Shown: positions 50,158 to 64,000 of the stretch, in pieces
Layout of the letters: each line of letters opens with the position of its first letter
Numbering within the stretch: the stretch's first letter is position 1
NCBI GenBank assembly: GCA_018697195.1
Contig: CM031879.1
Coordinates: forward strand, 30,770,834 to 30,834,833
DNA: 64,000 bases
Origin: Certhia americana
Lineage: Eukaryota; Chordata; Aves; Passeriformes; Certhiidae
Direction: 5' to 3'
Notes under the pieces: generated by a model
Database searches by the model: none
The model's input: the letters and a program-made list of their open reading frames with translations, nothing else
Told to the model about the DNA's origin: nothing
Made by a program: the position numbers and the translations under genes

Positions 50158-53100
50158 TCATTGAAGAAAATCTAATTAAAACAAACAAGTGTAATAAGTA
50201 AAAAGTATATTTTCTGCATTCATTTTGATGGGTGACTTTATGAATCATAATCTAGCAGACTGATCTGATTCATGTATTATATATTGTGGGAACAGGAAGA
50301 CAATGCTGTAGCAACTAAGGGTCATATTTAAGTTTCTATTTTTGTGTGTATTTAAAATTGATTCTAAAGAATAGTAACCAAATAATCTGCCTGGTTTAGG
50401 GAATAACCAGAAGCAATTGTTTCACTGGAAATCCCAAAGGATTCATGAGGAGTTAAGAGTCTGGTCTGCTGTTGACAGGGAATTCTGCAAATCTAGCATC
50501 CACCCTGCTCACTCCCAGAGATCTCCCAGGATGGATGGAGACCAGGAGAAAAATGTGAATGCTGCTGGGTGCTGGCTGCCTCTCCCCAGACAGCCTCCCT
50601 CCCTCCCTGGTGTAGGCAGCACAGAAGAAAACCATATTTCAACCCCGGCTCTGGGGGACAACCTCAGTCCTGCCGCTGCCTAGAGCCCCAGGGAAGGGTG
50701 GCAGCCCTGCTCCACTGAATGGACCAGCATTTGCTATGTTCATGGTCCTGCTCCTGCCACAGAGGGAACATAAAGGAGCATGTGACTCTTTTCTGCCACT
50801 CAAAACCGTTGGTATTTTCTTGGCCAAAAGGCTGACCATCACAGACGGAGCATTTTCCACTACAGTGTGTAAAACATACTACTGAAATTCACAGCTTGCT
50901 ATCAACAATTATTAATCACTGATTATCTCTTTACAAACCATTTATAACCTCAATAATCCAAGATCCTACCTCCAAATCCATGCTACCAAAGGAGAAGAAT
51001 CTGCTTTGTCTATAATGCACAGGAGAAAAGAAATCATAGCCTTATCTACAGCTTGATAAACTTGTCAATCATCATCATAATTGTCATTCTCATCATCATC
51101 CTTCTCCTCCTCTTCCTCTTCCAACTTATGCTGGCCTCAGGCTGTTTTTCATTACCATTTACAAAATCAGTATGTTTATAGGCTGTTACCAATTACATGA
51201 TGTTGCTACAATGTCATACCTTATACACATCAAGCAGACCTCTTGTTTTGGGAGGAGGTAAAACATACAAGATAGAAATGGATGACTACTTCAACATACT
51301 ATCAATCTTTCCATTCTAAAACTTACTGTGGATGACCAGCTCTGCAAGACTCCATAAATTGCTTTATTGAACGGTCCTTGCAAGAAGATAGTCATATCTG
51401 TTATCATTTACCAGTTAAAATGTTTGAAGACCTTGTAAGGGAGGATGAAGATATTTTGCAAGAGGAATCATTAAGACACATGACTATTTTTAGAAACAAA
51501 CATTTATAATATTACTCTATTCTCTTTCAGTCAGCCCTGAAGTAGAGATAATCCTTAAAATTTGCTGTGTCTAAGTATAAATATTTATTATACTGCTCTA
51601 TGCATCATCAAAAATCATGACAGGAAAATCTTCCAATGCTTCATGTGAGTTGTCTCATGTAAAACATCTGGTTAGTTCTGTTTGTAATAAACAAAAATCT
51701 CCATCTGCAAATTCAAATAACCCTGGTTTGTTTTGTGTCAGTTTCTTATGTCTTGTATGCACCCTGAACACTTCCTGAAAGTAAAACCCTAAAACTTCCC
51801 ATGTCTTCCCCTTAATTCTGTATCACCTGCCTAGTTTTCACAGCAAGAGTTCTGTTATAATACCTTCAATCCAACCACCAAATTAATTTCCTTACAGCTA
51901 ACTTTTACCTCTGATCCAGCCCTCTTTTACAAAACCGCATGCAGTGGTATTTTTTTGGTTTGCAGACATGCACAGTTAAGTCTTTTGAGGCTTTCTGAAA
52001 CAAGTATTTGCATTAGAATACACTAAAATGAAAAATGACAGAACCGGGACTAGTAACATCATTTGTACCAGTTGTGCCACAGTGTGATACCCAAAGGAAT
52101 CAAACATTCATTACTTTTAAATAAATTATTGAAGCTCACTTCATCCAGAAGTTATAAAAGAGATGACAGTATTAGAGTACTTGCTGTATATAAAGCCTGT
52201 TGTAACCTTTACTTGTCTGCAGTCAGTAAATTTCATGACTACATTCTTCTGAGTTTGAACAGAATCAAAGGGAAAGGACTGTTGCCTGTAGTGCTCTGAA
52301 GAATTCTTCTGAGGAGGGAAGAAATTATTAAAAACTTGGAGATTTCAGCAGCCGCAAGCAAAAGTATAGGTTAAGGGGGTAATTTTGCCAAAGAACAATC
52401 TGCCTGGAGTTGCTGCCAGTGTAACAGCTGTGACTGAGCATCTCTGCAGCATTGATGCTTTGCATGGGGCACTGCAGTCAACATCTGGATGTCTGCAGGG
52501 TCATCCAGCCTCTGCAGCACAGGGACCGGAGCCCATTGCCCAGCAAAACATGTACTGGAGCAAGGCTACTGTCTTCTGCTAAAAACAAGGAACAGTTATG
52601 GTGAAATCCCTTGCAATGTCAGTGAAGAAGACACACTGTTCCAGAAAGAGAGTAGCAACCAGTGTTAGAGCAGTGACAGTTTGGTACCCTACTCATCATG
52701 AGGGAGAACTTTCCTCCCTTCTTTCCTCGCTTGGTTGGCTTTAATCTCTCTGTCATTGCAACTGCACAGTGAAGGCTCAACCTCTTAGCAGCAGTCATTA
52801 CCTATGAGTTGTTCTCTTCTTTACACAGGCCTAGAAAATGGGACTATGTAAAACCTAGAAGAGCCTAGGTCCCAAGAGGAGTGAAAAAAATTCAGAAAAC
52901 TTCTGAAAAATCAAAATCCTATTACTTTCTCAGTGTCTGAAGGCATCTTTATTGTAGAGCTCCAGCATATGACTCAACAACACAAGCAAATAATAGGGAT
53001 CAATCATCATTATAACCCAAGCCTTGAGGCAAAGTATTTGAAACTTCTTCCTAAGCCACACGGAAAAGGACCAATCCTGCTTTATTCTCAAACTGTCATT

Positions 53101-56100
53101 ATGGGTTGCAGGTCCCTAAAAAGTACAAAGCAAGTTAACTTTAGAAAACCCTGATGGCTGAAACTCCTTAAACTCTGTTATTATCTTGACAAATCTTATG
53201 CTTTGATAAAAAACATTGAACTTCGCATTCAGCAGTGTAAAAGTCAGCTCAAATACTAAATGAAAGTCAAACTTGTTGATGTGGTTATACTTCTAAAGAT
53301 ATGTCAGAATGCGTGTGTCTTGGAGAAATAAAAACCAGAGCATGTATCTCTGTCTCATCATCTCTCTATCTCAGAGCATGTATCACCTTAGCAGAAAATG
53401 ATATGACACCTTTTTAGTTCGGCCAGAAATTGTAAGAATTCAAAATCAGTTAAAAGGTACATGTGCCAATACTCTGTCCAATCCAAATTTATCCTGATCA
53501 AAATATGAAAATAAATTCTTAATTATGATCTGAAAAGTGTTCACTCTGAAGGGGCTTGCATTGTTTTTTCCCTGTAGATAATTCATTTTATAAACAAATC
53601 TTTTAGAAAACCAGTAACATCATTGTGATGCATTTGATCTCACAGACTGACAGCTATAATGGAGTCAGACATAACATTAGAAGGAAAACACTTGTGAACT
53701 CCTAGCTATAAGTAATTTCTCTGTATTTTCAAATTCTGTTAGAACTATGAAAAAGTTACTCTCTTTAGTCTGGAAATATTACACCCAAGTGAGGAGTTTA
53801 AGCAGCAAGAATAAAACAACCAGGGTGCAAAGCATTCTTTGCACGAAGTATTCTAAAAATGTATTCTTAAAAGCAGGTGATATATTATCTTATGGTGAGC
53901 AAAACAGTATGCAATAGTAATGTGTCTTTACAAGTAAGTTTGTAGGGCAAAAATATCAATCAGACTGTGTGCCATGAAGTAAACACTGAGAAAAATGACT
54001 ACAGGGACTTTTGCATTAATTTTGGTAAAGTCAGAAAAACAGCAGGAAAAGCGATATTAAGTAACTGCTTTCTGTGTTGATCCTGAATCACCTGCAGAGG
54101 GTCAAAGCAGAAATATTAATGCATCATATGCAAGGCAGTGGTAGAGCCTGTTTGACCCCGTGGCCAAACACTTCCCTCTCCTGTCAGGCTGCACAAAAAG
54201 GGCATGTCAAGCTGGTGAGACATTTGCTGGCTCAGGCACAGTGACCTATAAAGCAAGGTTAGCAGGTGTCTAAAGAAACCTTAGAGAAAATGGGAAATAA
54301 AAGAGTTATTCTTCCTTCTATGGGAAGAACTTCTCTGCACAGACCAACAGTGAATGAACCAGCTGGCAGGCAGTTGAACAGGCCATCATATCTGCTTCTG
54401 TTCAGGCCATGGGCAGAGATCAGACACCCTCAGGGAGCAAATGAAAATGCAGTTTTATTTCACAGACTCTCAGTGGCACAATCATATGAGAGATTTTGTC
54501 AGTAAACCAAATTTCTTCACATTCAGTCATTGAAGTAGTGATTGTTATACTCTGTCGAAGGTAGCCACTGAACTCATAACATTTTGCTACATCTATGTTC
54601 CTACATCCAATCTCATTCTAAGATAAAAAAACCTCGCTTTTAATTACTTATATAGATTTCACTACTGATTTTGATATATGGAATACATTTCAATGTTTTT
54701 ATATACCTACTCACAAATAAGAATGGGCTTTGAAGGCATTCAAAGAAGTTGATCAGAATTAACTTTTAGAATAGGCTGATTAAACTAAACCAAATAATGT
54801 TGGGAAAATGTTCTTTTATTATGAAATAAGGTAAACTGAATTAATTTGGCTTTTGCATTGGAAATAAAATGTAGTAATTTTGTTTCCGTATGACATTCAT
54901 ACATAGTGCAGTCAGACTGATCTACTGTAAATTCTTACTGTTATTTAGTACAGGAAAATTTTCCTAATTTGCCACTCAGTACTAGACCCAGAGAACCTAC
55001 TCCCTGTGCCATCAATCACCAAAAAAGCTATGTAGTACTAAACACAGTAGTGTTCAACACACAGGCAGTTTTCTGATATATCACCTCCTATTTTTAAAAA
55101 GCAGTAAGTAGTACTAAAAAATATAAATTTTTCTTTCCCTTCACTGATTTGTCTAAAAAAAATATGAGAAGGGTCATACTGAGCAGCAAGATTATTTATC
55201 TTCCATTGCAGCATTGAGCAATGGAAGGCATTTAAAAGAGTATATTCTCTCTTCCCTGAAATATACATCCTTTATTCTGACCTTTAATCTGAAATAAATG
55301 GGAATGTTTGTTAGAGACTGTAACTTACATCTTTTCAGGGTAACCCAAGAGTGCTGTCTGCACCCTTGTTTGTGATTAGGCTGAGTTTCATCATCCTTCT
55401 TTTTCTCGGTTGTGGTGATAGAGGCAGGTGCAGACAGTCCATTTAGAATCCTTACTCCTGTAGGGTCAGTGAGGTAACTAATTTCTTTTGTAGTGGCTCA
55501 GGTGCTTTTCCTGAGCCTTTGATACTGAATACAACTTGAACCCTTCAGAAACTGCCTTCCTCTTGTAGCTGTAGAGGCTTAGATTTTCAGTGACTACACA
55601 AGTCACCAAATACTGTCTGCACACAGTTACTCTGTAAGATAACTCAAAATTTAAACCTTACTGATTTCAATAAGCACTAGCCCACTAATTCCTTTCCATC
55701 TAACTACTTAGATTACTTAAAATTAAAACTACAACTAATCATTGCTATCTATATGCCAGCCATTATGGCTGTTTCCTTGTCTAATTATATAGAGAAACCA
55801 CAGACAAGCAGTACTTAGAAATTGTAATATTAATACTTGTGACTACAAATAGTAGAAAAATTGAAACTGTTTGTCCAACCGACCTTTTTGTTAACCTGGG
55901 CCAAGCTATTTCTAGTGAACACAAATAATGAGGTTGGTGCTTTCCCTTTTCTTATTGATTTATAAGTGGGAAGACGATAAGCTATCACCCTTTGAATGTC
56001 AAAAATAAAACCAGCAAATAATCAAATAACATGCTGTCTCTCCTCCTCAGTACTCTGACTCACCTGCATCCATGTTTGGATCAAATAAATCTGCAATTTG

Positions 56101-59100
56101 TTTTGTAAATTTTGTATCCAGTGGAACTGTGCTTATAGGATGGCCACTTGACCTTTCCACTGCGAATGCCAGAGCAAACCATATCTCTTAAAGGTAAAAA
56201 CATCCAGGAGCAAAACTAGACCACTAAGCATTCATGGTAGTACACATAAACCTCAGACTATTTCTGCCTTAGAAACTTATTTAAAATGCCATGGTAGAAA
56301 CAAACCATTATGGACTTTAGAAGGCTCTTATTAATGTATGGGATCTCAACTAATTGTTTCTAAATTTTTTGTTTGCTTGTTTGCTGTTTGTTTTTTAGTG
56401 TTTAGAGTCTAAGGTCAATTATAGTCACCCTTTCTGCAACAGGGTGACTGAACAAAACCAAAAGATCCTCTCAGTGGTGATGATGCCTGCAGGCAGGGAT
56501 ATCCAGATCTTCACCTCTGCCTAAATATAATAATGAATAAATCTAGTGGAAAGGTCCTCATTCTCTAAGGGCACAGTTTAATAAGTTCGTCATATCAACA
56601 AATTCATCCAAACCTCCATCTACCAGATCCCAGCCTGTGTTTCTCTTTAGAACCAACCACGAAGGGCACTGTGCTCACTGTGGGGAGCGGGCTGTCAGTG
56701 CTCGCTTCACGCTGTTAAGTGGAAGCTGCTCTAAGCCCATGGTACAGCCCAGCTAAAGGGCTTTAAGGGCTTTGAGGCAGTATTTGATTTCATATATCAA
56801 TTAATGTGTCCTTTTAAATGTTCAGATGCAGTTTGCTTCCTTTGTCCTCAATGTTCCAGAACTGCAGAAAATGTATGGAGCAGGCTATAAAGTCCCAGCA
56901 ACAAATGAATGGTAGAGGATTTTGCATATCTTGTGTCTTTGCCTGAAATTTCCATGGTTCTTGGCAAGCTCAGAAATTATCAGCAAATTCTTTGCTCAAA
57001 CCAGAGCTGGCCTTTCTGTTTTTTCCTTTGGCAGTGCTATGAAGATGGAGGTAGCTGGGAGAGTTGCTGTCAGATTGCAGGCAATGCAGAACAATTATTA
57101 ATGGTGCTGTTGGAGTAATTGTCAACATTTCAGCCTCATGGGCTGATCTAAATTACCATCTGACCTATGTAGTGTTCTAAAGTACCTAGCAGAAGCGAAG
57201 AAGGTTTTTTAGCAAATTGCCTGACTTCTGGCTGTCAGCTCTACTCCACTAAAACAGCTTAGAGCAGCTTGTCCTCATAGCTGCAGCTGAAATAAAAATT
57301 ATCCTCTTATTGTTTATTTTTCTCTCAGGAAGCCCTCAAGTCATAAATTTTTTTGGACGGGATGGATCAAACTTGCATTACTAACTACTTGTATTTATTT
57401 CACTTATGAAAATATGTCAATACATATATCAATTTAAAAGCTTACATTTCCTTATATCTTTTTCTCTTTTTCAGGTAAGGGATTACACCTAGATATGTAT
57501 AAAGAGCCTCTACAATTAGGAGGAAAGTGCTTCTCTTAGAAATAGTAAGTCTGAGCACAAGGAAGGTGGGTACTTCATAATTTCAAGATATGTTTCAGCT
57601 AATGCACTCTGAGAAATCTTTCAGTCTCACAAAATGAGGGCCTAGAGAGGGTCAGAAAAAGACAAATGGTCTACAATATCCCTTATCGACTCTTATTTTA
57701 CTTATGCCTGTGAAATTTCCAATACTGAGAGCATTAAGTTTGCAGCAATCTCTTTCAGGAACTAGGACAACAGTGCAACACTTAAATATCTTGATAAAAT
57801 TAAAGACAAAAATCCCCGTTCCTCTAAAGCATTTTCTCAAAATGGAGGTATATACAGCCACAGCTTGATTACAGCCTCTGCAGGTTTCTCAAGCAGATTT
57901 TTTCAACAATCATATGGCTTAGAGAGAGTATATTCTGTCTTCTATTTTGTTCTGTTCTTGTTTCACCTATCTTCATTTTACTTTACTTTCACTTTATCTT
58001 TACTTACATCAAATGGTTTGTATCTCCAGTTCTGAGTTGCTGATCCTTTACTCATGAGGAGAAAGTTGGACTGAACTGCCCCAGAGGTGTCATCACAATA
58101 CATAAGTCAGGGAACTCCAGGTACAACAATGTCTGTGGTGCAGCTGGCAGTAGGAGGACTGAGCTTAACCCAATGCCTTTTTGTATTCCCTGCCACAGGC
58201 TGGACTTTCCAGGGCCTCATGCTCTCCTTCAGCTGGCTCCCAAAGGTTGAGTGCCTGTGCAGTAAGAGGTGGCCACAGCACCTGGCTTCAGGCATCTCCC
58301 CAAGCCTTTGTTGTTGCTTTACTCCCTCTTAGGGAAATAAAGCTGCCTATCCCAGAGCTGGTTTTACCCTGCTGGGTGGGTATGTAACCACTAACCCTGT
58401 TGGTTCCATCCTTGCCTACCAAAACTGGTGTCTGCCAGATCTAGTGGAGGAGGGAAAGCTGCATAGTCAGACTGTGAAGCACCTGAACCTTCCCCGTGGG
58501 ATGGAGGCACGGAGCCTCTTTTCTTCTGCCTTAAGATTTCACCAGCCTGGCTCTGTCCCTAGCCTTTGTCAGAACAAAGTCCTTATGGAAAAGAAGAAGA
58601 GAGGTGTGGGGACAATGTTTTTTTTTTTAAAAAAATGTCCTTCAGTTTGTTGATTTAGGATTAAACACTAAACAAAATATCGGATCAATCTAAATATTAT
58701 TTCTACAGTTTGGCATTTTCCTCAGAAAGCCTGTGTAGCAGCAGAGGTAAGTAAGACTGGTAGCCACAGTGGTTGCAGGAGGCAACAGCTGGCAAATTCT
58801 GGCAACAGGTGACAATGACCAGCAGGATATTTACATATCAAACTGCAAACAGACTGAAGTATACTAATTAATAAGGCCTTGTGGACCTTAGCAAAAAAGC
58901 ACAATGATAATCCTTCTCAGGCACTAAAATATTCCTCTTCATTATAATCATCCAAGAGCAAAAATATCTCAAACACTTTTATTTCTATCCTATTTACGTA
59001 GAGTTTTTTTCAAAATCCTATTCAAATTGGTGGGATTATTCTTCTTATGTGATTTTAAGGCCAGGATTTCAAGATTCACTCAGAAACTGACAGGCACCTT

Positions 59101-60955
59101 GGTGCTTAAATAATTCCTAGTGTACTCAGGTAGTTAGTCTCTTGCAATACAATCTTTAATTGGTATTACTATAATAAACCCATGTGTCAATTAGGTTATA
59201 CTCCAATGATCTGCAGGGACAGGTGGATCTGAGGCCTTAGGAACACCTAGGTCCTTGTTTTTTCTGTGCTATAGTATTCTGAGTTTCCCATGATCTTTTT
59301 ATGCAAATGTTTGCATATACAGAAGTAGAGGTAGCCTTCAAAGAGCTACAAAACACTGTCTCTAGACACTTTGTTTGGGCTCTCATGAGAACTGCAAATT
59401 CATCTGCTCAGCAAAATTTTGAGACTTTTTTTCCACCTTTTACTTTTAAATTATTTTTTATTTCAAAAACAGAAGAAGCAAACAGCAGAAGGTAGTGCAG
59501 AAGAAGGATGCCAGAACAGGGGCTGAAAAATTGATAACTTTGAAGTTCAATGCCTTTGAAGCAGTACTAAATAGCAGTAGTTCATGCCAGTATCTAAAAT
59601 ATCACAGTTGTTTAACTCTTTATTCTGTTTTTGCTAGCAAAATTAAGAATACATTCTGCCAAAGAACATTAATGCAAAACTGTGCTGCTAAGTACTGTTT
59701 TCTACTTTTTGTCCCATCTCAATTCCCCTTAATTTCTCCTTTAAAAATTGAAAAGATTATTGTTTCATGGCAGCTGTAATCTTTCCATGTGGCAATTTCT
59801 TTTCTCTTTTTTCCAAAGGAGCACATAAATTTCTAGTTTACTTTTTGCCCTCTTTTGTTCATCAATATTTTGAAGAGAATACATTTTTAACAGCCAGTAT
59901 TTTCAAAGTAAGCTTGGACTGATAGATTTGGGAGTTAAAGCAAGTCTTTAAGGACTATTGACAACTCTAACCTAAGTGTCAAATCAGACCAAACACTGAT
60001 TATTGGATATTTGTGACTATATATAAATACATACATATAATAAAAATACATAATTTTAATGCATTGGACTTTTAATCACCATTAGCACAGCTCAGAATAA
60101 AAACTACAATGGATAGATAGCTACCCTAGATTTACAAGATTTTATTCCTAGCACAAAAAAATATATGCAAAATTACGTAAAACCAGATCATACCAAATTA
60201 TCATTATTATGGCTTTTAAAATTATTATTATTTCTAGAGACTCATTGGTGGAGGTAGCACCTTTACTCTTTCAGCAATATCATATATTCTTTATAAAGCC
60301 TCAGTTGTTGAATAAAGGGACTGCCTGATGATCTTAGTGTTCAGAGAATTCAGAAAAAATTACCAGTTCCATTTGAACATCATAGTATTTGAATGGGGGA
60401 ATTTGCAAATATTATCATATTGTATCCTATTGTCTAATAAACTCAAGCAAACAAAACTAACCCATCATTTTTTTTGCTGTTTCAGACTCCTAATTTTTTT
60501 ACGTAAGTATCGATTTAGGTGCTTTATTGATGTTTTTTTCTTCCATTTCTACAGGAAAAGAAAGCCCAATAAAATATGACTCTACATCTCACTGTTTGGT
60601 CCAGCTTTAATTTTTGAAATTAAATTAAATTTTGTTTTTGAAGAGATAGAAGACACTTGTACCAGAACATGGTATCTGTGTCTTTTGAGTTTATTAATAT
60701 ACAGTTTTTACCTAATTCTGTACTAAGCAAATTGTACACAGTTCTGACAGCTTCTTAATTTGATTCAGGTATGCCCTTAAGGAAAAGATAGAAGGCTAGG
60801 CTTGGAAAATATGATTTAAAATTTATTTGAACATGAAAATGCCTCAATCTCTGACATGTGTTTCTGAGTAATCATTGTTAAATAATAAATCACTGAAGTT
60901 ATATATTGAGTTGATTCTCAATATACTGCTTACAGACAACCTGTTTTCCTTTGTG
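50158..60955. other. Non-coding stretch, no gene seen
   Basis: AT-rich with no recognised gene. Contains a TCATCA/CTCCTCTTCC pyrimidine-rich low-complexity run at about 51068-51122 and a pair of 12-bp direct repeats (AGAGCATGTATC) near 53337 and 53375. Confidence 0.5.
51068..51122. repeat. (TCA)n / (CTT,CTC)n low-complexity run
   Basis: Imperfect ATC trinucleotides pass into CTCCTCTTCCTC-type pyrimidine sequence. Confidence 0.8.
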
Positions 60956-60959
60956 AAGA

Positions 60960-61498
60960 CATTTAGATACATCTCTACTCTGCTTTTGTGAGACCCCACC
61001 TGGAGTAGTTTTCTGTGTCCTCCAACATAAGAAGGACATGGACCCACTGGAGTGGGGCAGAGGGATGGAGTACTTGGATGAAGACAGGTGAGAGAGCTGG
61101 GGTGGTTCAGCCTGGAGAAGAGAAGGCTCTGGAGAGACCTTAGAGCCCCTTCCAGTACCTAAATGGAGCTACAGGAGAGCTGGAGAGGAACTTGTTACAG
61201 GGACCTGGAGTGACAGGACAAAGGGGAATGACTTTAAACTGAAAGAGAGTAGATTTAGGTTAGATATTAAGAAGAAATTCTTGACTGTGAGAGTGGTGGG
61301 GCACTGGAAGAAGTTGCCCAGAGAAGTAGAGGGTGCCCCATCCTTGGCAGTGTTTAAGGCCGTGTTGGATGGGGCTCTGAGCAACCTGGTCTAATGGAAG
61401 CTGCCCTTACCCATAGCAGGGAGTTTGAACAGACGATCTTGAAGGTCCTCTACACACCCAAACATTCTATGGTTCAATGATTCTACGACTATATGATG
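60960..61498 (+). mobile_element. CR1 LINE 3' part, plus strand
   Basis: The longest CR1 copy here. It runs from TGTGAGACCCCACCTGGAGTA through TTCAGCCTGGAGAAGAGAAG, GGTTAGATATTAAGAAGAAA, AAGAAGTTGCCCAGAGAAG, CCCCATCCTTGGCAG and GTTTAAGGCCGTGTTGGATG. It ends in degenerate terminal octamers (ATTCTATGGTTCAATGATTC). Orientation is 5' to 3' along the plus strand. It is 5'-truncated with small internal deletions. Short open frames over it are incidental; this is mostly the 3' untranslated part, not reverse transcriptase. Confidence 0.93.
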
Positions 61499-64000
61499 AC
61501 CACTACATTAGAAATTATGCACATCTTCTCAGCAGGGTTTGTAAGATCTACTTCTTGCTCCACTTAAATCTGTAACTAAACTTTGCTAAATTTCAAAAGT
61601 TCAAGTCTGGTTTTGCAACATATTACAATGTTTGATTCTTCTCTTGTTAGCATTTTTTATGCATGTGACTGGATTTCTTCCATAAAAATATAAAAAGAAT
61701 ATTCTAAGAAACTGAATAGCTTTCTTCTAATGAGAACAGCTACTTCACTTCAGCTTACTGTTGCTAGTTGAAGGAAGGATTGCAGATTTTTTTTTTTTTG
61801 AGCAAGCAACCGATACAACTTGTTCACAAAGGCCAGAAGTCATCAGACTTAGTTTGGTTAGCTTGAATCTGCCCCATTGTGTCCATATATTCCCCTTGTT
61901 TCATCGAAGAGAAAATTCAACTGAAGTCCTCATCTTTCAGAATACATAACTAAATATTAACAACTACTGCACAAAGGAAAAGCCACATCTCCTCCTTGAT
62001 TAAGGTTCTCTGAAGCAAACAAAGTGTTAAGATGTCCCAAAGCTCATTTTCTATGCTTGACCACAAACTCACTGCAACTCAGACTCCAAAGGAGGTTTAT
62101 GTCCACCAGCCCAGCCCCTGAGCTGACTGCTGACAATGACAGCTCTTGACATTTTGACCTTGGGGATAATGTTCTTCTGCCCATATCTGGAGATATGTCC
62201 CCCCATGGATTAGCTAATCCTATATCTGCACTAGACACCTGGTCCTCCTTCAGAACAACTTGAAAGTGTTTTTCAGTATCAGAAAGCCACGACAATATTA
62301 ACAACTCCAATATTAGGACAGTGTCTGGAAGTATGCAAGCGTTCAACATTCCTTATAAGCAGAATAGTAAAATACAATAGCTCTGTTCTCTTCTAGGTTA
62401 GTTTGTTGGCTTGGGGGGTTTAAATAGTACTTTAAAAATAACCCTGGTGCCTTTTCTCAGCATGTTCACTAAAAATCTCTTGGAGTTGAAGCTGCAGAAA
62501 TAGTGAAAGTTATTTTGTTGATGGAAACAGAGAGAAAAGAGTATACCCTTACCAGTCTCTCACTAAAAAATATTTCCAAGATTTATCAGACAGACCCAGG
62601 GGTTACATTAATTTGTCAAAACAGCTAAAGTTGGAAAATTATGTGGGTTGTGACAGATGAAAGTCCTGGGTGTCTGCCCTGGCATTTGCAAAGACTCTCC
62701 AGCTGCTTTCACTGTGTGAACAGTGCTAGCAATGGGGAAATTCCCAGTCTTGCCCTATTCCTACAAACCCCTCTGACCTCAGTGTTCCTCCTTCTTTGAT
62801 CATGTTGTTCCTATGCAAGCTACATCTGCAACTGGGAGCCCAAAAATGACACAGTTTTCTCCCTCCTCTCCTTTGCCTTCTCAGCATGGTTTTCCAGTTA
62901 TGAGTGAGTCTCTCTGGGCTTCAGCTACAGACTGGATATAAACTCCAGGTTTACAAGAAAACTAAGCAAGTTTAGTAAAAAGAAGGGATTATTTATACCG
63001 TCTGTGCTTAAATGTCATTTTGAGTGTTTCAGGAAAGGTCACCTTAGACCGGTAGTCCAACACAAATTCTATAAGTACATGGGATTTTAGTGTATTTAAT
63101 CATAGGGTGTATAAAATTTACACCATCCTACTTCAAATGTGAAACACCTCTTTTTATGGTTCTTCATTGTGCATGAGACTCATAGTATTTTAAAATCAAA
63201 TTACTTTTACCATTGACCTGTAGAATAAATGCTAACCAGTGGTATCTCTAAGTTGGTGTATTTTCTTATCAACCTTTTGCCAATGATATCTTTAAGAAAG
63301 TCAGTTTGTAACTGACAGGTCAAATCCAATTATGGTATATGTTCTCTTTGGAGACGTCATTTTCAAAATGGACTTCAAAACCGGACAAAGGATTACTGGT
63401 AAAGTAAAAGTTTAAGCTTTTAAAATATTTCTATGATATCTTACATACACACATAAACACAAAAATATTCATATATGCTTGGTTTTAATTATTTGTAAAA
63501 ATGTTTCCTACTAACTTTTATAAAAGTTACAAATAGAAGAACATAATGTTTCATTATTCAATTATGGTTTTAGGAGGTAAAAGGTATGAAATGTAATTCG
63601 TTTTCTGTGTAATGTTTTGTGGGCTAATGATAAAACACCTATGTGCAATCCCTTCTCTATGCATATAATCTCCAGTCTAGGTTCTGTCTAGTCAACCACT
63701 AACTGATGATACCTAGTGGGAAGTATAGTGGGAACCAACAAAAATGATACTCTGAATTTTTTTGTTTCAATATGTGGCCCATAGGGACACTTCTTTTTGT
63801 TTAGCCTTACTGATTATAGTATGATTCAAAGAAGACTCCAGACACAAGAAGACGATATAGCACAATAAAATGGAAATGAGAAACAATAATTTCAATTTGT
63901 GAAGTACACTATTAGCATATTTTATCAAGCAATATGTTTAATTTGTTTCAGTCTCCAGATGTTAAGCTTATGTCATTTACTTTCAGAGCACAGAAAAATT
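61499..64000. other. Non-coding stretch to window end, no gene seen
   Basis: No gene, RNA or clear repeat recognised. The minus-strand frame at 62044-62349 (101 aa) has no known domain. Confidence 0.5.

Noticed and set aside
58035..58090. Possible tiny CR1 remnant (AAGTTGGACTGAACTGCC, CCAGAGGTGTCATC)
   Set aside because: Resembles the CR1 tail but is too short and diverged to call without an alignment.
1..64000. CRISPR arrays, operons, tRNA or rRNA genes, or a novel multi-gene system
   Set aside because: The window is vertebrate nuclear DNA with one recognised gene; I saw no spaced direct-repeat array, cloverleaf or clustered genes.

Overview
This 64 kb window is AT-rich vertebrate DNA, most likely from a bird and probably a songbird. 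Three kinds of evidence point that way. The only gene I recognise is a vasotocin/vasopressin V1a-type receptor. There are 5'-truncated CR1 LINE tails with the octamer-like end typical of birds. Several LTRs match, from memory, endogenous-retrovirus families common in bird and especially passerine genomes. No database search was possible, so family names for repeats rest on recognition.

The gene is AVPR1A on the minus strand. Exon 1 (5827-6835) encodes the N-terminus through transmembrane helix 6 and lies in a GC-rich, CpG-rich island of about 1.8 kb. A 1,747-bp phase-1 intron (4080-5826) with GT/AG ends follows. Exon 2 (3796-4079) encodes helix 7 and the cytoplasmic tail. Joined, they give an intact 430-residue class A GPCR with every signature residue I looked for. 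A candidate poly(A) signal lies about 225 bp past the stop codon.

Everything else appears non-coding. Roughly 57 kb upstream of the gene (7.2-64 kb) holds no convincing exon. It does hold retroelements and simple repeats. There is a minus-strand solo LTR at 10.7-11.3 kb and an internally deleted miniature LTR at 12.0-12.15 kb. A short LTR-like piece lies at 15.9-16.1 kb. A plus-strand LTR-like element at 18.2-18.7 kb carries a hexanucleotide microsatellite and an assembly gap. A solo LTR at 32.3-33.65 kb has a second LTR inserted in it. CR1 tails lie near 24.2, 40.7, 50.1 and 61.2 kb. A 740-bp polypurine tetranucleotide tract lies at 28.2-28.9 kb. The many short open frames look like chance in AT-rich or low-complexity DNA.

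The window therefore reads as one neuropeptide-receptor gene with a large, gene-poor 5' flank that may hold regulatory DNA. I found no previously undescribed multi-gene system. The most distinctive observations are the nested LTR, the internally deleted LTR that keeps both termini, the microsatellite-bearing LTR, and several perfect inverted repeats.
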